Assembly (NCBI GenBank): GCA_036399175.1
Contig: DASWNP010000055.1
Span: 1-64,000 of the forward strand
From: DASWNP01 sp036399175
GTDB lineage: Bacteria; Acidobacteriota; Blastocatellia; Pyrinomonadales; Pyrinomonadaceae
DNA: 64,000 nucleotides
Direction: 5' to 3'
Positions 42,572-50,554 of the stretch are shown in pieces. Position 1 is the first letter of the stretch. Each line of letters starts with the position of its first letter. Position numbers and translations under genes: made by a program. Under the pieces are notes generated by a model. That model searched no databases, had not been told where the DNA came from, and saw only the letters and a list, made by a program, of their open reading frames with translations.

Positions 42572-44124
42572 GCATCCAATTCCCCGAACGCTTCAACATG
42601 GCCGAGTACTTCCTCTACCACAACGTCGAGGAAGGGCGCGAGCACAAGACCTGTCTCTATTACGGCGAAGAGTCTTTTACTTACGGCGAGGCTGCGAGGC
42701 TATCGAACCGCGCGGGCAACGCTCTGCGCGAGGCGGGCGCGGAGGTTGAAGACCGCGTGCTGATAGTGCTGCCGGATTGCCCCGAGTTCGTCTGGACTTG
42801 GTTCGGCGCGAGCCGCATCGGCGCGGTTATCACGATGGTCAACCCGCTCCTGCCTGCGGAGGATTACAGGTACTATCTCGAATACACGCGGGCGCGCGTG
42901 GCCGTCGTCCACGAATCGCTTCTGGAGAATTTCGGCGCGGCGGCGAAAGACGCGCGCCACCTGCGGCAGACGCTCGTCGTCGGGCGCGAGCGCGGGCGTT
43001 TTCTCTCTTTCAATGAAACGGTCAACGCGATGCCGGATGAACTCGTGCCCGCCGATACGCACCGCGACGACCCGGCCATCTGGCTCTTCACCTCCGGCTC
43101 GACCGGACATCCGAAGGGCGCGGTTCATCTCCAGCACGACTTGCCCTTCAACACGGAGATCTACGCCAAGCGCACGCTCGGCGTCAGCGCCGACGACCTG
43201 ACCGTCTCCGTCCCGAAGCTCTTCTTCGGCTACGCGACGGGCACGAACCTGCTCTTTCCCTTCTCGGTCGGCGGCGCGACCGCGCTCTTCTCCGAGCGCT
43301 CGACGCCCGAAAAGATGTTCGAGGTCATCGAACGCTTCCGACCGACTATCCTGACGAGCGTGCCGACGATGATTAACGGCATGCTCAACGTCGAGGGCGC
43401 GTCGGGAAGAGATTTATCGTCTCTACGCATGTGCCTGTCGGCGGGCGAGGCTCTGCCGGTCGAGCTTTACGAGCGTTGGATGAGGACGTTCGGCGTCGAG
43501 ATTCTCGACGGCATCGGCTCGGCGGAGATGTTTCATATCTACATCACTAATCGTCCGGGCGATGTCAAACCGGGAAGCTTGGGGCGCATCGTCGAGGGCT
43601 ACGAGGCGGAGATTGTCGATGCCGACGGGCGCGCTTTGAAGACGGGCGAGATGGGAACGCTGCGTATCAGGGGCGACTCGGCGGCGCTCTGCTACTGGCA
43701 GGCGCACGAGAAATCCAAAGAGACCTTCGCGGGCGACTGGTGTACGACCGGCGACCAGTTTCACGTCGATGAAGCGGGCTACTACTGGTATCACGGGCGC
43801 ACCGACGACATGCTGAAAGTCTCCGGCATCTACGTCGCGCCCGTCGAGATAGAGAACTGCCTGCTGCAACATCAGGCCGTGCTCGAATGCGCCGTCGTCG
43901 GCCACGACGCGGGCGACGGCCTCGTCAAGCCCAAAGCCTTCCTCGTCCTGCGCGAAGGCAGCTCGCCTTCAAGCGAGCTTGAGCAGCACATCAAAGATTT
44001 CGTCAAAACCAAAATCGCTCCCTACAAATACCCGCGCTGGATAGAGTTCGTCGCCTCCCTGCCCAAAAACGACCGGGGTAAGATAGACAGAAAGAAACTA
44101 AAAGACGTAAATCGTGAATCGTAA
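42568..44124 (+). CDS. benzoate-CoA ligase family protein (possibly anthranilate-CoA ligase)
   Basis: A 518-residue AMP-forming acyl/aryl-CoA ligase. P-loop-like IWLFTSGSTGHPKGAVHLQHD is at about residue 170, LSAGEALPVELYERW and LDGIGSAEMFHIYITN at 290-330, GDWCTTGDQFHVDEAGYYWYHGRTDDMLKVSG at 385-420, and the catalytic lysine is in DRGKIDRKKLKD. The SAEMFHIYITN and FFGYATGTNLLFPF segments are typical of benzoate-CoA ligases. In a tryptophan-degradation cluster, anthranilate is the likely substrate, giving anthraniloyl-CoA; this is inference. Its last residues (VNRES) are encoded by a heptad repeat and match the glyS tail. Confidence 0.9.
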   Translation: MSIQFPERFNMAEYFLYHNVEEGREHKTCLYYGEESFTYGEAARLSNRAGNALREAGAEVEDRVLIVLPDCPEFVWTWFGASRIGAVITMVNPLLPAEDYRYYLEYTRARVAVVHESLLENFGAAAKDARHLRQTLVVGRERGRFLSFNETVNAMPDELVPADTHRDDPAIWLFTSGSTGHPKGAVHLQHDLPFNTEIYAKRTLGVSADDLTVSVPKLFFGYATGTNLLFPFSVGGATALFSERSTPEKMFEVIERFRPTILTSVPTMINGMLNVEGASGRDLSSLRMCLSAGEALPVELYERWMRTFGVEILDGIGSAEMFHIYITNRPGDVKPGSLGRIVEGYEAEIVDADGRALKTGEMGTLRIRGDSAALCYWQAHEKSKETFAGDWCTTGDQFHVDEAGYYWYHGRTDDMLKVSGIYVAPVEIENCLLQHQAVLECAVVGHDAGDGLVKPKAFLVLREGSSPSSELEQHIKDFVKTKIAPYKYPRWIEFVASLPKNDRGKIDRKKLKDVNRES

Positions 44125-44182
44125 ATGGTAAATAGATAAGAGCCGTCTTCTACTATTTACGATTGACGATTTACCATTTACC
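44105..44182. repeat. heptad-repeat inverted repeat, CGTAAAT/CGTGAAT subfamily
   Basis: Arms 44105-44136 and 44152-44182 with apex ATAAGAGCCGTCTTCTA. It contains the last five codons and the stop of the CoA ligase gene and ends 4 bases before ATG 44187. Confidence 0.9.
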
Positions 44183-44186
44183 AATC

Positions 44187-44600
44187 ATGTCTTTTTCTAC
44201 ACGCATCACCGTGCGCTTCGCCGACGTGGACGCGGCCGGGCTCGTCTACTATCCGGTGCTTTTCCATTATTGCCATGTGGCGATGGAGGAGTTCTTCGCG
44301 GCACGGTGCGGGATTAGTTACGACAGGCTGATGGCAGACGAGCGCATCGGCTTTCCGACGGTCAACGCGCGCGCTCAGTTTTTCGTGCCGCTCGTCTACG
44401 GCGACGAGGTTGACGTTGAGGTCTCCGTCTCGCGTACGGGGCGAAGCTCCGCGAGCTTCGAGTATCGACTGCGGCGCGCGAGCGACGCCGTACCGTGCGC
44501 CGAGGCGACGCTCGTGCAGGTCTCGATGAATCTCGACGAGAGGCGCGCCGTCCCCATCCCGGAAAAATATCGAAAGGTCTTCGACGAGAGCGCCGGGTAG
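44187..44600 (+). CDS. acyl-CoA thioesterase, 4-hydroxybenzoyl-CoA type hotdog fold
   Basis: A 137-residue hotdog-fold protein. The N-terminal FADVDAAGLVYYPVLFHYCHVAMEEFF carries the active-site aspartate of the 4-hydroxybenzoyl-CoA thioesterase family (DxDxxGxVYY). VNARAQFFVPLVYGDEVDVEV and the ATLVQVSMN beta strand complete the fold. Following an aryl-CoA ligase, it could hydrolyse or recycle an aromatic CoA ester of the anthranilate pathway. ATG 44187 is chosen because the earlier frame is translated repeat; there is no clear ribosome site. Substrate is inferred only from context. Confidence 0.88.
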   Translation: MSFSTRITVRFADVDAAGLVYYPVLFHYCHVAMEEFFAARCGISYDRLMADERIGFPTVNARAQFFVPLVYGDEVDVEVSVSRTGRSSASFEYRLRRASDAVPCAEATLVQVSMNLDERRAVPIPEKYRKVFDESAG

Positions 44601-45431
44601 CTGGAGTCGCATGCTTCCGGCCTGCGGCGTCGGTCTTGAATTTTCCGGTAAAAGCTTCGCATTGCGTCTCTTCTGCAACCTGTATTAGCGAAAGCAGCCA
44701 CGCGGGTGAGTCTGGGGTTTCGGAGCTGGCGGCTGACTTCACGCTCTTGCGGAACGCCGGAGCTTTGACGCCGTTTGTTATCTTCTGTCGAGCAATCATT
44801 CCGACGGGTCAGTCGGAAGGCCGCCCTCGTCAATCTGCCTTTCTCTCGCCTTGCTCCCGCCGCCGGAAAATTCGACAGCCGCTTATGGCCTGTGAGTTGC
44901 AATCATGCTCTCGTGCATCGTCCGTCCGAGGGTTTACTGAACAATCGTGTGGGTTTTTACCCAACGCGTGCGTAAATGTTCCCTCCTGACGGCGCATCGT
45001 CGTGATAGACGAGACGGATGCTCTCTAAGCAAAAACTTTGCATCGACGCTCTCGTTCGGTGCAGCGCGGGGTTTCTCTATAAATCTTTTTGATGTGGTTT
45101 GACAGTAGGCGGCGATTCCTTTATGATGCACACCGCATTAACAAAACGCCGTGCCTCGATCCGGCTAAAGGCCATCGTAATTCCGCTGCCAGACTGCACC
45201 TCTTCTGCTCAGCAAACATCTATGTAATTCCCCGACAAGCAGGTCAGCAAACGCTCCTCGCTCAGATATTCAAAAAATCGGGTTAGTTGTTTCAGCATCA
45301 ATATTAATCATCAACGCGAGGTTTTCGCTCGCGATGAACGGGATGAAGCCGAGGGCTTCGAGTTCCCCAACTTTCAACCGCTCTGCGTGCTAAACGCAGA
45401 AGCTTGCCCCCACTTAGGAGATAGACGATTT
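44601..45431. other. long intergenic region with promoter and leader
   Basis: About 830 bases without a supported gene. 44601-45090 shows no clear feature. A strong promoter (45099-45127) begins a leader of roughly 300 bases before 45432. The leader holds several small hairpins, including 45316-45334 (CGCGAG/CTCGCG) and 45386-45402 (CTGCGT/ACGCAG). Confidence 0.55.
45099..45127 (+). promoter_or_regulatory. near-consensus sigma-70 promoter
   Basis: TTGACA (45099-45104), 17 bp, then TATGAT (45122-45127). It reads towards the thrombospondin-repeat gene with an untranslated leader of about 300 bases. Confidence 0.75.
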
Positions 45432-46634
45432 ATGCGAATTAAGAGATTGTTTGTGTTTGTTCTCGCGGTGGCAGTCGCGGCCTTCGCTGCGCTTGCTACG
45501 AGCAGCTTGACGACGCGCGTCGCTGCTGTGGCGACCACCGTCGCCGTCACCGAATGCGATGTCACACGTCAGGTGGAAGACACTCCGCCGACGGATAGTT
45601 GGGTGCTTTATACGCGCGTTCCCCCTCGCGGCACTCCCGGCATCGGCGAATTCCTCCCCGGCCCCGGACAGCCGCCCCTCGGCGAAGGAAGCTTCCACAC
45701 GCAGACTCCCGTCGGCTCTGACAAGGTCTTCCTTTTCAATTTCGACCACGTTGGCGTGCCGCTCAGCAGCATCACCCAGATGAGTTATGCGACCTATCGC
45801 AGCAGCGCCTCCACGACTCCCGATAAGAGAGTTCTGCCCGCCATCAATCTTGTCATAGATTTTAACGGGCCGAACGTCGCTGGCGGTTTCAGCACACTGG
45901 TCTTCGAGCCGGTCTACAATCTGCAGCAGGGTGCTGTCGTTGAAGACCAGTGGCAGACCTGGAATGCGGTAGGCGGCGGCATTTGGTGGTCGACGAGGCC
46001 GATTAACGGCATGTGCGCCGGTGCAACCGCAGCCTGCGACCAAACGTGGGCTTACATCGTCCAGAACAACCCCGACGCCGTCATCCTCGGCGGTTTCGGC
46101 ATCAATCAGGGCGGCGGCAACCCCGGCCTCATCGCAGCCACCGACGCGCTCACTATCGGCTACGGCGGCAACACCATCACCTACGACTTCGAGGCTGATT
46201 CGGATGCCGACTGCGTCGCCGACAGCAGGGACAACTGCCCGTCGAACGCCAACACCAATCAGGCGGATAACGATAACGACGGCGAAGGCGACGTTTGCGA
46301 TGCGGACGACGATAACGACGGCGTCGCGGACACCACCGACAACTGTCCGCTCGTCTCCAACGCCAGTCAGGTCGACACCGACGGCGACGGACTCGGCAAC
46401 GCCTGCGACCCCGACGACGATAATGACGGTGTGGCCGACACCGCAGACAACTGCCCGCTCACGCCCAACGCCAACCAGACGGATACGGACGGAGACGGCA
46501 TCGGCGATGCCTGCGACCCGAGCACCAGACCTCGGTCGAAGGAGCAGTGCAAGAACGGCGGCTACACGAGGTTCAACGACCCCGCCTTCAAGAATCAGGG
46601 CGACTGCATCCAGTACTTCAACACGGGCAAATAG
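45432..46634 (+). CDS. secreted protein with thrombospondin type 3 calcium-binding repeats
   Basis: A 400-residue exported protein. The signal peptide runs to about residue 30 (FVFVLAVAVAAFAALA). A beta-rich N-terminal domain spans about 40-250. Three thrombospondin type 3 repeats follow (about 252-370), recognisable by DNDNDGEGDVCDADDDNDGVAD and DTDGDGLGNACDPDDD, which bind calcium through aspartates. The C-terminus has the motif SKEQCKNGGY...FKNQGDCIQYF with paired cysteines, seen as a short terminal module in many exported bacterial proteins. It is probably a surface or matrix protein. A TAGGAG site lies upstream of ATG 45432. Confidence 0.85.
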   Translation: MRIKRLFVFVLAVAVAAFAALATSSLTTRVAAVATTVAVTECDVTRQVEDTPPTDSWVLYTRVPPRGTPGIGEFLPGPGQPPLGEGSFHTQTPVGSDKVFLFNFDHVGVPLSSITQMSYATYRSSASTTPDKRVLPAINLVIDFNGPNVAGGFSTLVFEPVYNLQQGAVVEDQWQTWNAVGGGIWWSTRPINGMCAGATAACDQTWAYIVQNNPDAVILGGFGINQGGGNPGLIAATDALTIGYGGNTITYDFEADSDADCVADSRDNCPSNANTNQADNDNDGEGDVCDADDDNDGVADTTDNCPLVSNASQVDTDGDGLGNACDPDDDNDGVADTADNCPLTPNANQTDTDGDGIGDACDPSTRPRSKEQCKNGGYTRFNDPAFKNQGDCIQYFNTGK

Positions 46635-46675
46635 AGCCTCGACGAGGCTCTGACCCATCTTGTCCATCTTGCGAC

Positions 46676-46704
46676 GAAGCCCCCGGCCTCATGCCGGGGG
46701 CTTC
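46676..46704 (+). terminator. terminator of the thrombospondin-repeat gene
   Basis: A 12-bp stem (GAAGCCCCCGGC with complement) around a 5-base loop. A smaller hairpin (46634-46650) sits at the stop codon. Confidence 0.82.
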
Positions 46705-46741
46705 GCCGTTTCTGTGCCGGGTTGAAGGGGCGGAGACCTTT

Positions 46742-46770
46742 TTTACATTCGGGCGCGCCTCACCTATAAT
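46742..46770 (+). promoter_or_regulatory. near-consensus sigma-70 promoter for TPR protein
   Basis: TTTACA (46742-46747), 17 bp, then TATAAT (46765-46770), about 45 bases before ATG 46816. Confidence 0.75.
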
Positions 46771-46815
46771 CATTCGGACGCGCGCTCTTGAAAGGCGTCG
46801 AGAGAAGTTTCAAAG

Positions 46816-47940
46816 ATGCTGAGACGCACAATCATTTCAGTCTTCGTCGTGCTCGTGCTGGCCGTGTCTCTGGCGGGCACGCCGACGCTCGGAAGCCTGG
46901 CGCTTAATCCGGGCGGCGCGAGCCACGTCTCGGCGGCGACTTTTGAATCCTCCGACGATGCAGCGCAGACTTCAAAGAAGCGCGGCAACGGTTTCGTGCG
47001 CGTCGTCACTGCTCCGTTCAGGGCTTTAGGAAAACTCTTCGGCGGCGGCAGGAAGCGCAAGACGAGCGAGGGGTTTGCGGCGCGTAAAGTTGAAGCGGGC
47101 GCGGGCGCGGAGCAGAGACAGCCGACCGCCGTTCTTCCTCCGGCAAAGCAGAGCGAGGATTTGAGGGAGAAAACAGAGAACACGCTCGACGCGGCGAAAC
47201 CCGTAGCGCCCGCGCCCGACGCTGCTTCGACGCTCGTTGCTTCCAAGCCTTCGACGGCGAAGGAGGCGTTGATGGAGAAGCCGCAGCAGCCGCGCGAGTG
47301 GAAGCCTTTCATCGAAGGCGTGCCCTCCGACCATCTCTCGCAGGGACGCGCGCTGCTTTATTACGGCTACCTCAACGAAGCGATTGCAGAGCTTTCCGTC
47401 GCTGCAACGGTCGGCCCCGATTTGGTCGAAGCCAACAATCTTCTGGGTCAGGCGTACGACCGCACGGGGCAGCACAGGCAGGCCAGGGAGTATTACGAGC
47501 GCGCCCTGAGCCTCGCGCCTTACAACTCGTCCGTCCTTCACAATCTCGGCTATTCGCTCTACCTGGCCGACGATTACGGCGGCGCTTTGAAGCGTCTCAA
47601 GCAGGCGGCTCGCGCTGCGCCCAACGATACGCGCATCGCCGAATCAATCGCCCTCGTCCAGTATCAGAGGCGCAACTACGAAGAAGCTTTCAAGAGCTTC
47701 GCGCGCGTCGAGGGAGAGTTTCACGCTCGCGTCAAGCTCGCGCAGATGCTCACCTTCGACCGCCTCGACAAAGAGGCCATCAAGCAGTACGAAGCCGCGC
47801 TCCGACTCCAACCGGCCTCGCCTGTCGTGCTCGAACAACTCGCCGAGCTTTACCTGCGCACGGGTCGCACAAAGGATGCTGAATCCGCACGCCGCACGCT
47901 CGGAAAGCCCAAACAGAAAACGCATAGCGGCGGAGGATAG
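46816..47940 (+). CDS. exported TPR-repeat protein
   Basis: A 374-residue protein with a signal segment (IISVFVVLVLAVSLAGTPTLG). A low-complexity Lys/Ala/Pro-rich region (about 50-150) precedes at least five TPR units at about residues 165-370: LSQGRALLYYGYLNEAIAELS, LGQAYDRTGQHRQAREYYERAL, LGYSLYLADDYGGALKRLKQAA, ESIALVQYQRRNYEEAFKSF, LAELYLRTGRTKDAESARRTL. TPR proteins are protein-interaction scaffolds, here probably in the periplasm or at the outer membrane. It has a strong promoter of its own and is followed by a heptad-repeat element. The specific partner is unknown. Confidence 0.85.
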   Translation: MLRRTIISVFVVLVLAVSLAGTPTLGSLALNPGGASHVSAATFESSDDAAQTSKKRGNGFVRVVTAPFRALGKLFGGGRKRKTSEGFAARKVEAGAGAEQRQPTAVLPPAKQSEDLREKTENTLDAAKPVAPAPDAASTLVASKPSTAKEALMEKPQQPREWKPFIEGVPSDHLSQGRALLYYGYLNEAIAELSVAATVGPDLVEANNLLGQAYDRTGQHRQAREYYERALSLAPYNSSVLHNLGYSLYLADDYGGALKRLKQAARAAPNDTRIAESIALVQYQRRNYEEAFKSFARVEGEFHARVKLAQMLTFDRLDKEAIKQYEAALRLQPASPVVLEQLAELYLRTGRTKDAESARRTLGKPKQKTHSGGG

Positions 47941-47947
47941 ATAGAAA

Positions 47948-48022
47948 CGCGGAAGGATGAACGACGAACGCGGAATGAAAGCAGAAAACTCTGTCTTTCA
48001 TTCCGCGTTCATCGTTTGTCTT
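47948..48022. repeat. heptad-repeat inverted repeat, GAACGCG subfamily
   Basis: Left arm with GAACGAC/GAACGCG/GAATGAA units (about 47957-47980). Right arm to about 48017. Apex CAGAAAACTCTGTCTTTC. It follows the TPR gene stop by 10 bases. Confidence 0.82.
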
Positions 48023-48054
48023 TATCCTGTCTATCCTGTCTATCCCTGTTAATT
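48020..48054. repeat. 9-bp tandem repeat (ATCCTGTCT), dispersed copy
   Basis: Units ATCCTGTCT, ATCCTGTCT, ATCCCTGTT. The reverse complement occurs almost unchanged at 62908-62938, so this is a dispersed repeat with at least two copies in the window. Confidence 0.75.
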
Positions 48055-48062
48055 TGTTTGGA

Positions 48063-49367
48063 CTACGGCATAAGCTCAATGGCTCGCCCGACGAGGCTGG
48101 CGAGCTTGCTTTCGTCGATGGGCGCTTTCGTGTTGTTCCAGCTTGCGGAGAGGGCGTACCAATCGCCTTTCGAGGATTGCAGCAGGTAGGTCATGTTCAT
48201 CACGCCGGGCTCAGACCCGCCCTTGTAGCCGACGTACTTCCATTTCTCTTTCGAGACGGCGAGCCCGGGATTGATGGCGAGGATTTCGCCCGCCTGTCTG
48301 CCCGGCTCAGCCTCGCTGCTCAGGCGCAGCCAATTCATCGCGCGGCTCATGTCCGACGCGGAGGCGAACCACTCAATCGAATCGGCGTAAGCGGGCTCTC
48401 CGGCGAACGCAATCGCGCCTTTATCGACCTGCGTCAAAGCTCCTGTGAGAAATGCGCGCCGCTCCTGCACACCGAGCGCGAGATACTTGCGCGCCGAAGC
48501 GCCGCCCCGCTCGCCTTTGAGCCTGAACATCTCAAGCGTCGAGAGAAAAGGCATGTTCAACTCGGGCTTCGAGTGTCCGGCGAGCGCCTGCGCGCGTTCG
48601 ACCTGTTCGCGCCCGAGGTGGAGCAGAAGCTGGTCTGTCGCCGTGTTGTCGCTTTGCGAAATCATCAGGGCGGCGAGGGTTTGCAGCGTGAGCGCCGAGC
48701 CGACAGGCCACCTGTGCAGGATGCCGCTTGGAAGCGAGACGGCTTCGGGGCGCAGCGCTACTACGTCCGTCCACCTTCTCTCGCCTTTATTGACGGAGCG
48801 AAGAAGCTCCGCCAGCACGTAGAGCTTGAAGGCCGAGCCGACGGCGAGCGGGCGTTCCGCGTTGTGTGCGACGAGCGGTTCGAGCTTATCGCCGGCGAGA
48901 CGTGCGATGAGCAGAGAGCTTTCGCCCGGCAAAGCCTTGAACTCGCCCGCCAGCGCGTCGAGCGAGCCCGAAAGGCTGACGGGATTTCCGAGCAGCAGCC
49001 CCGTAATCAGGTGCGGCTCAGCCGCGTCCACCGCGATATTGACCGGCACGCTCGCATTCTTCTCGAAGATGAAATTGAACTGCCCCGCGAGCGGGCTCTC
49101 CAGAGTCTTCGTCTCGACTTTCAAGACGCGACCGAGATTCGTGTAGTAATAGACGAAAATCGGCGTCAGCCTTTCGGGCGGAACCTGCGCCAGAAAGCTT
49201 GTCGAAAAGTATTTCTCATAGTCTCCCGGATTGGCGCGAATCAGCGCCGACACGTCCTGCGCCCTTCGCTCCACCGGCGTCAGATTCTTCACCTGCCCCT
49301 CCACCCTCACGCACATCAACGCAAAGATGACGCACGCAACGCTCAACAACAGTTTCCGTATTCTCAT
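48063..49367 (-). CDS. serine hydrolase, class A beta-lactamase fold
   Basis: A 434-residue exported protein. After the signal peptide (LLLSVACVIFALMCV) comes an N-terminal domain of about 130 residues (FNFIFEKNASVPVNIAVDAAEP). The beta-lactamase/penicillin-binding fold follows, with the nucleophile motif GSAFKLYVLAEL (SxxK, near residue 190), the SDN triad (MISQSDNTATDQ, near residue 250) and a KGG box (YVGYKGGSEPG, near residue 385). No glutamate of a typical omega loop was identified, so the activity may be peptidase-like rather than beta-lactamase. GAGGA lies just before ATG 49367; the frame extends to 49403. Confidence 0.88.
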   Translation of the reverse strand: MRIRKLLLSVACVIFALMCVRVEGQVKNLTPVERRAQDVSALIRANPGDYEKYFSTSFLAQVPPERLTPIFVYYYTNLGRVLKVETKTLESPLAGQFNFIFEKNASVPVNIAVDAAEPHLITGLLLGNPVSLSGSLDALAGEFKALPGESSLLIARLAGDKLEPLVAHNAERPLAVGSAFKLYVLAELLRSVNKGERRWTDVVALRPEAVSLPSGILHRWPVGSALTLQTLAALMISQSDNTATDQLLLHLGREQVERAQALAGHSKPELNMPFLSTLEMFRLKGERGGASARKYLALGVQERRAFLTGALTQVDKGAIAFAGEPAYADSIEWFASASDMSRAMNWLRLSSEAEPGRQAGEILAINPGLAVSKEKWKYVGYKGGSEPGVMNMTYLLQSSKGDWYALSASWNNTKAPIDESKLASLVGRAIELMP

Positions 49368-49436
49368 CTTCGTCCTCATATTCAGAGTACCTAACAAAAC
49401 CACCGTCAGCCAAACTCAGGAAATCCGCATCCAGCT

Positions 49437-49907
49437 CTATTGGGCGATTAAATGAAAATGCAGGTAGGTCACTCCCTGAAAGCCTGTCCCGTTGGTAATC
49501 AAACGGTATCGAGTCAGATTCTTCCCTCGCGCCAGCTCGCCCGCGACGCGCACGACATCCAGAAGATATTCTTCGTCCGCGGTTGAGACTTCGGCGATGT
49601 TGCGGATGTCCTTCTTGGGAAAAATCAGGTAATGCAGGCGCGCTTCCGGCGCGGGATGCTCGACGACGATCGTCTTCTCCGTCTCCAACACGACGGATGG
49701 AATCAGCGCCGGGAATTTCTGAATCCCGATGGACGCCATTAAGCCCGCGAGGTCTTTCGGCTGCATGCACGTGCCGCCGCATCTATGCAGCGCGAGGAAA
49801 GAGCGCGGCTGCGTGTCGGAGAAGAGATAGCCGCCGAGGACGATGCCGACGACGAGCGCGATTATCGAAGCAACGTAAGCTTTAGTCTTTCTCAGTATTC
49901 TCAGCAT
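49437..49907 (-). CDS. membrane-anchored HIT-like protein with altered histidine triad
   Basis: A 156-residue protein. An N-terminal helix (VASIIALVVGIVLGGYLF) anchors the domain outside the cytoplasm. The rest resembles the HIT fold: FPALIPSVVLETEKTIVVEHP, LHYLIFPKKDIRNIAEVS, then RLITNGTGFQGVTYLHFHLIAQ. HIT hydrolases have His-x-His-x-His; here the first position is Tyr (YLHFHL), leaving two histidines. A CGGTC motif lies between the helix and the domain. HIT proteins are normally cytoplasmic nucleotide hydrolases, so an exported version is unusual. Activity is uncertain. Confidence 0.75.
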   Translation of the reverse strand: MLRILRKTKAYVASIIALVVGIVLGGYLFSDTQPRSFLALHRCGGTCMQPKDLAGLMASIGIQKFPALIPSVVLETEKTIVVEHPAPEARLHYLIFPKKDIRNIAEVSTADEEYLLDVVRVAGELARGKNLTRYRLITNGTGFQGVTYLHFHLIAQ

Positions 49908-50036
49908 CAGAGATTTGCGACGGGCTATGAGAAGCCGGTAGCCGTCGCTCTATTGAAATACGAAAATATTGAAGGCAGTGCAAGCTCGCCCGCGTCTCCG
50001 ACCGTGAGGCAGGATTTGAGGTTCGACGCGTCGTAT

Positions 50037-50504
50037 TTAGGATTCGAGCTGCTTGCGTTGAAGATAGTATTTCCTCGCTGCCTCGGCGCTCGACCTGATA
50101 ATTTCGTCTTCGTGCCCGGTCAAAGCCTCGGCCTCTTCGGGCATGTCTTTCCAGAGGTAATACTCTACCAGAGAGCGGGAGGCGTGGGCGCGAGTTTCTT
50201 CGTCGGGGCTGTGGAGGTCGGAGGCGAGAGATGCGAGGTCGGGGTCGCGGCCTGCATGGGTGGGGGTGATGCGTCGCAGCTCGATGTCGTTTTCGCCGAA
50301 GCCGCAGTTGTAGAGGTATAGATAGGAAGTTCCGCAGACGGGGCAACGGATAATCTCTTCGGCCGGGAGGTCGTCGGGCGAAGCGCCGACGAGCGGCTGC
50401 AAGTGTTCGGGGATGAGTTGGCTGTCGCGGAGGTCAGCGTAGTTGTGCGAGGAGAGGCGGCGGCAGATGGAGCATTCGGAGAGCGTGACGCGGCTGTTCT
50501 TCAT
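50037..50504 (-). CDS. zinc-ribbon protein with helical C-terminal domain, unknown function
   Basis: A 155-residue soluble protein. Two cysteine pairs (CSICRRL near residue 11 and CPVCGTSYL near residue 54) probably form a zinc ribbon interrupted by a 40-residue insertion. The C-terminal half (about residues 85-150) is helical and HEAT-like (SLASDLHSPDEETRAHASRSLVEYYL, EEAEALTGHEDEIIRSSAEAARKYY). No named family was recognised. The gene precedes the NtrC-type regulator on the minus strand by a 50-base gap, so it may be the last gene of that operon. Confidence 0.75.
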   Translation of the reverse strand: MKNSRVTLSECSICRRLSSHNYADLRDSQLIPEHLQPLVGASPDDLPAEEIIRCPVCGTSYLYLYNCGFGENDIELRRITPTHAGRDPDLASLASDLHSPDEETRAHASRSLVEYYLWKDMPEEAEALTGHEDEIIRSSAEAARKYYLQRKQLES

Positions 50505-50554
50505 AAGCGGAGGCGTCGGAGGAATAGAGACAGCCGTTCGGGAGAGGGCGCGCT

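Noticed and set aside
44601..45090. Possible genes in this spacer (several short ORFs on both strands)
   Set aside because: All are basic and overlap one another. No ribosome site, domain or neighbour supports any of them.
48054..49394. 446-codon plus-strand ORF opposite the serine hydrolase
   Set aside because: Arginine-rich shadow; the minus frame has the SxxK, SDN and KGG motifs.
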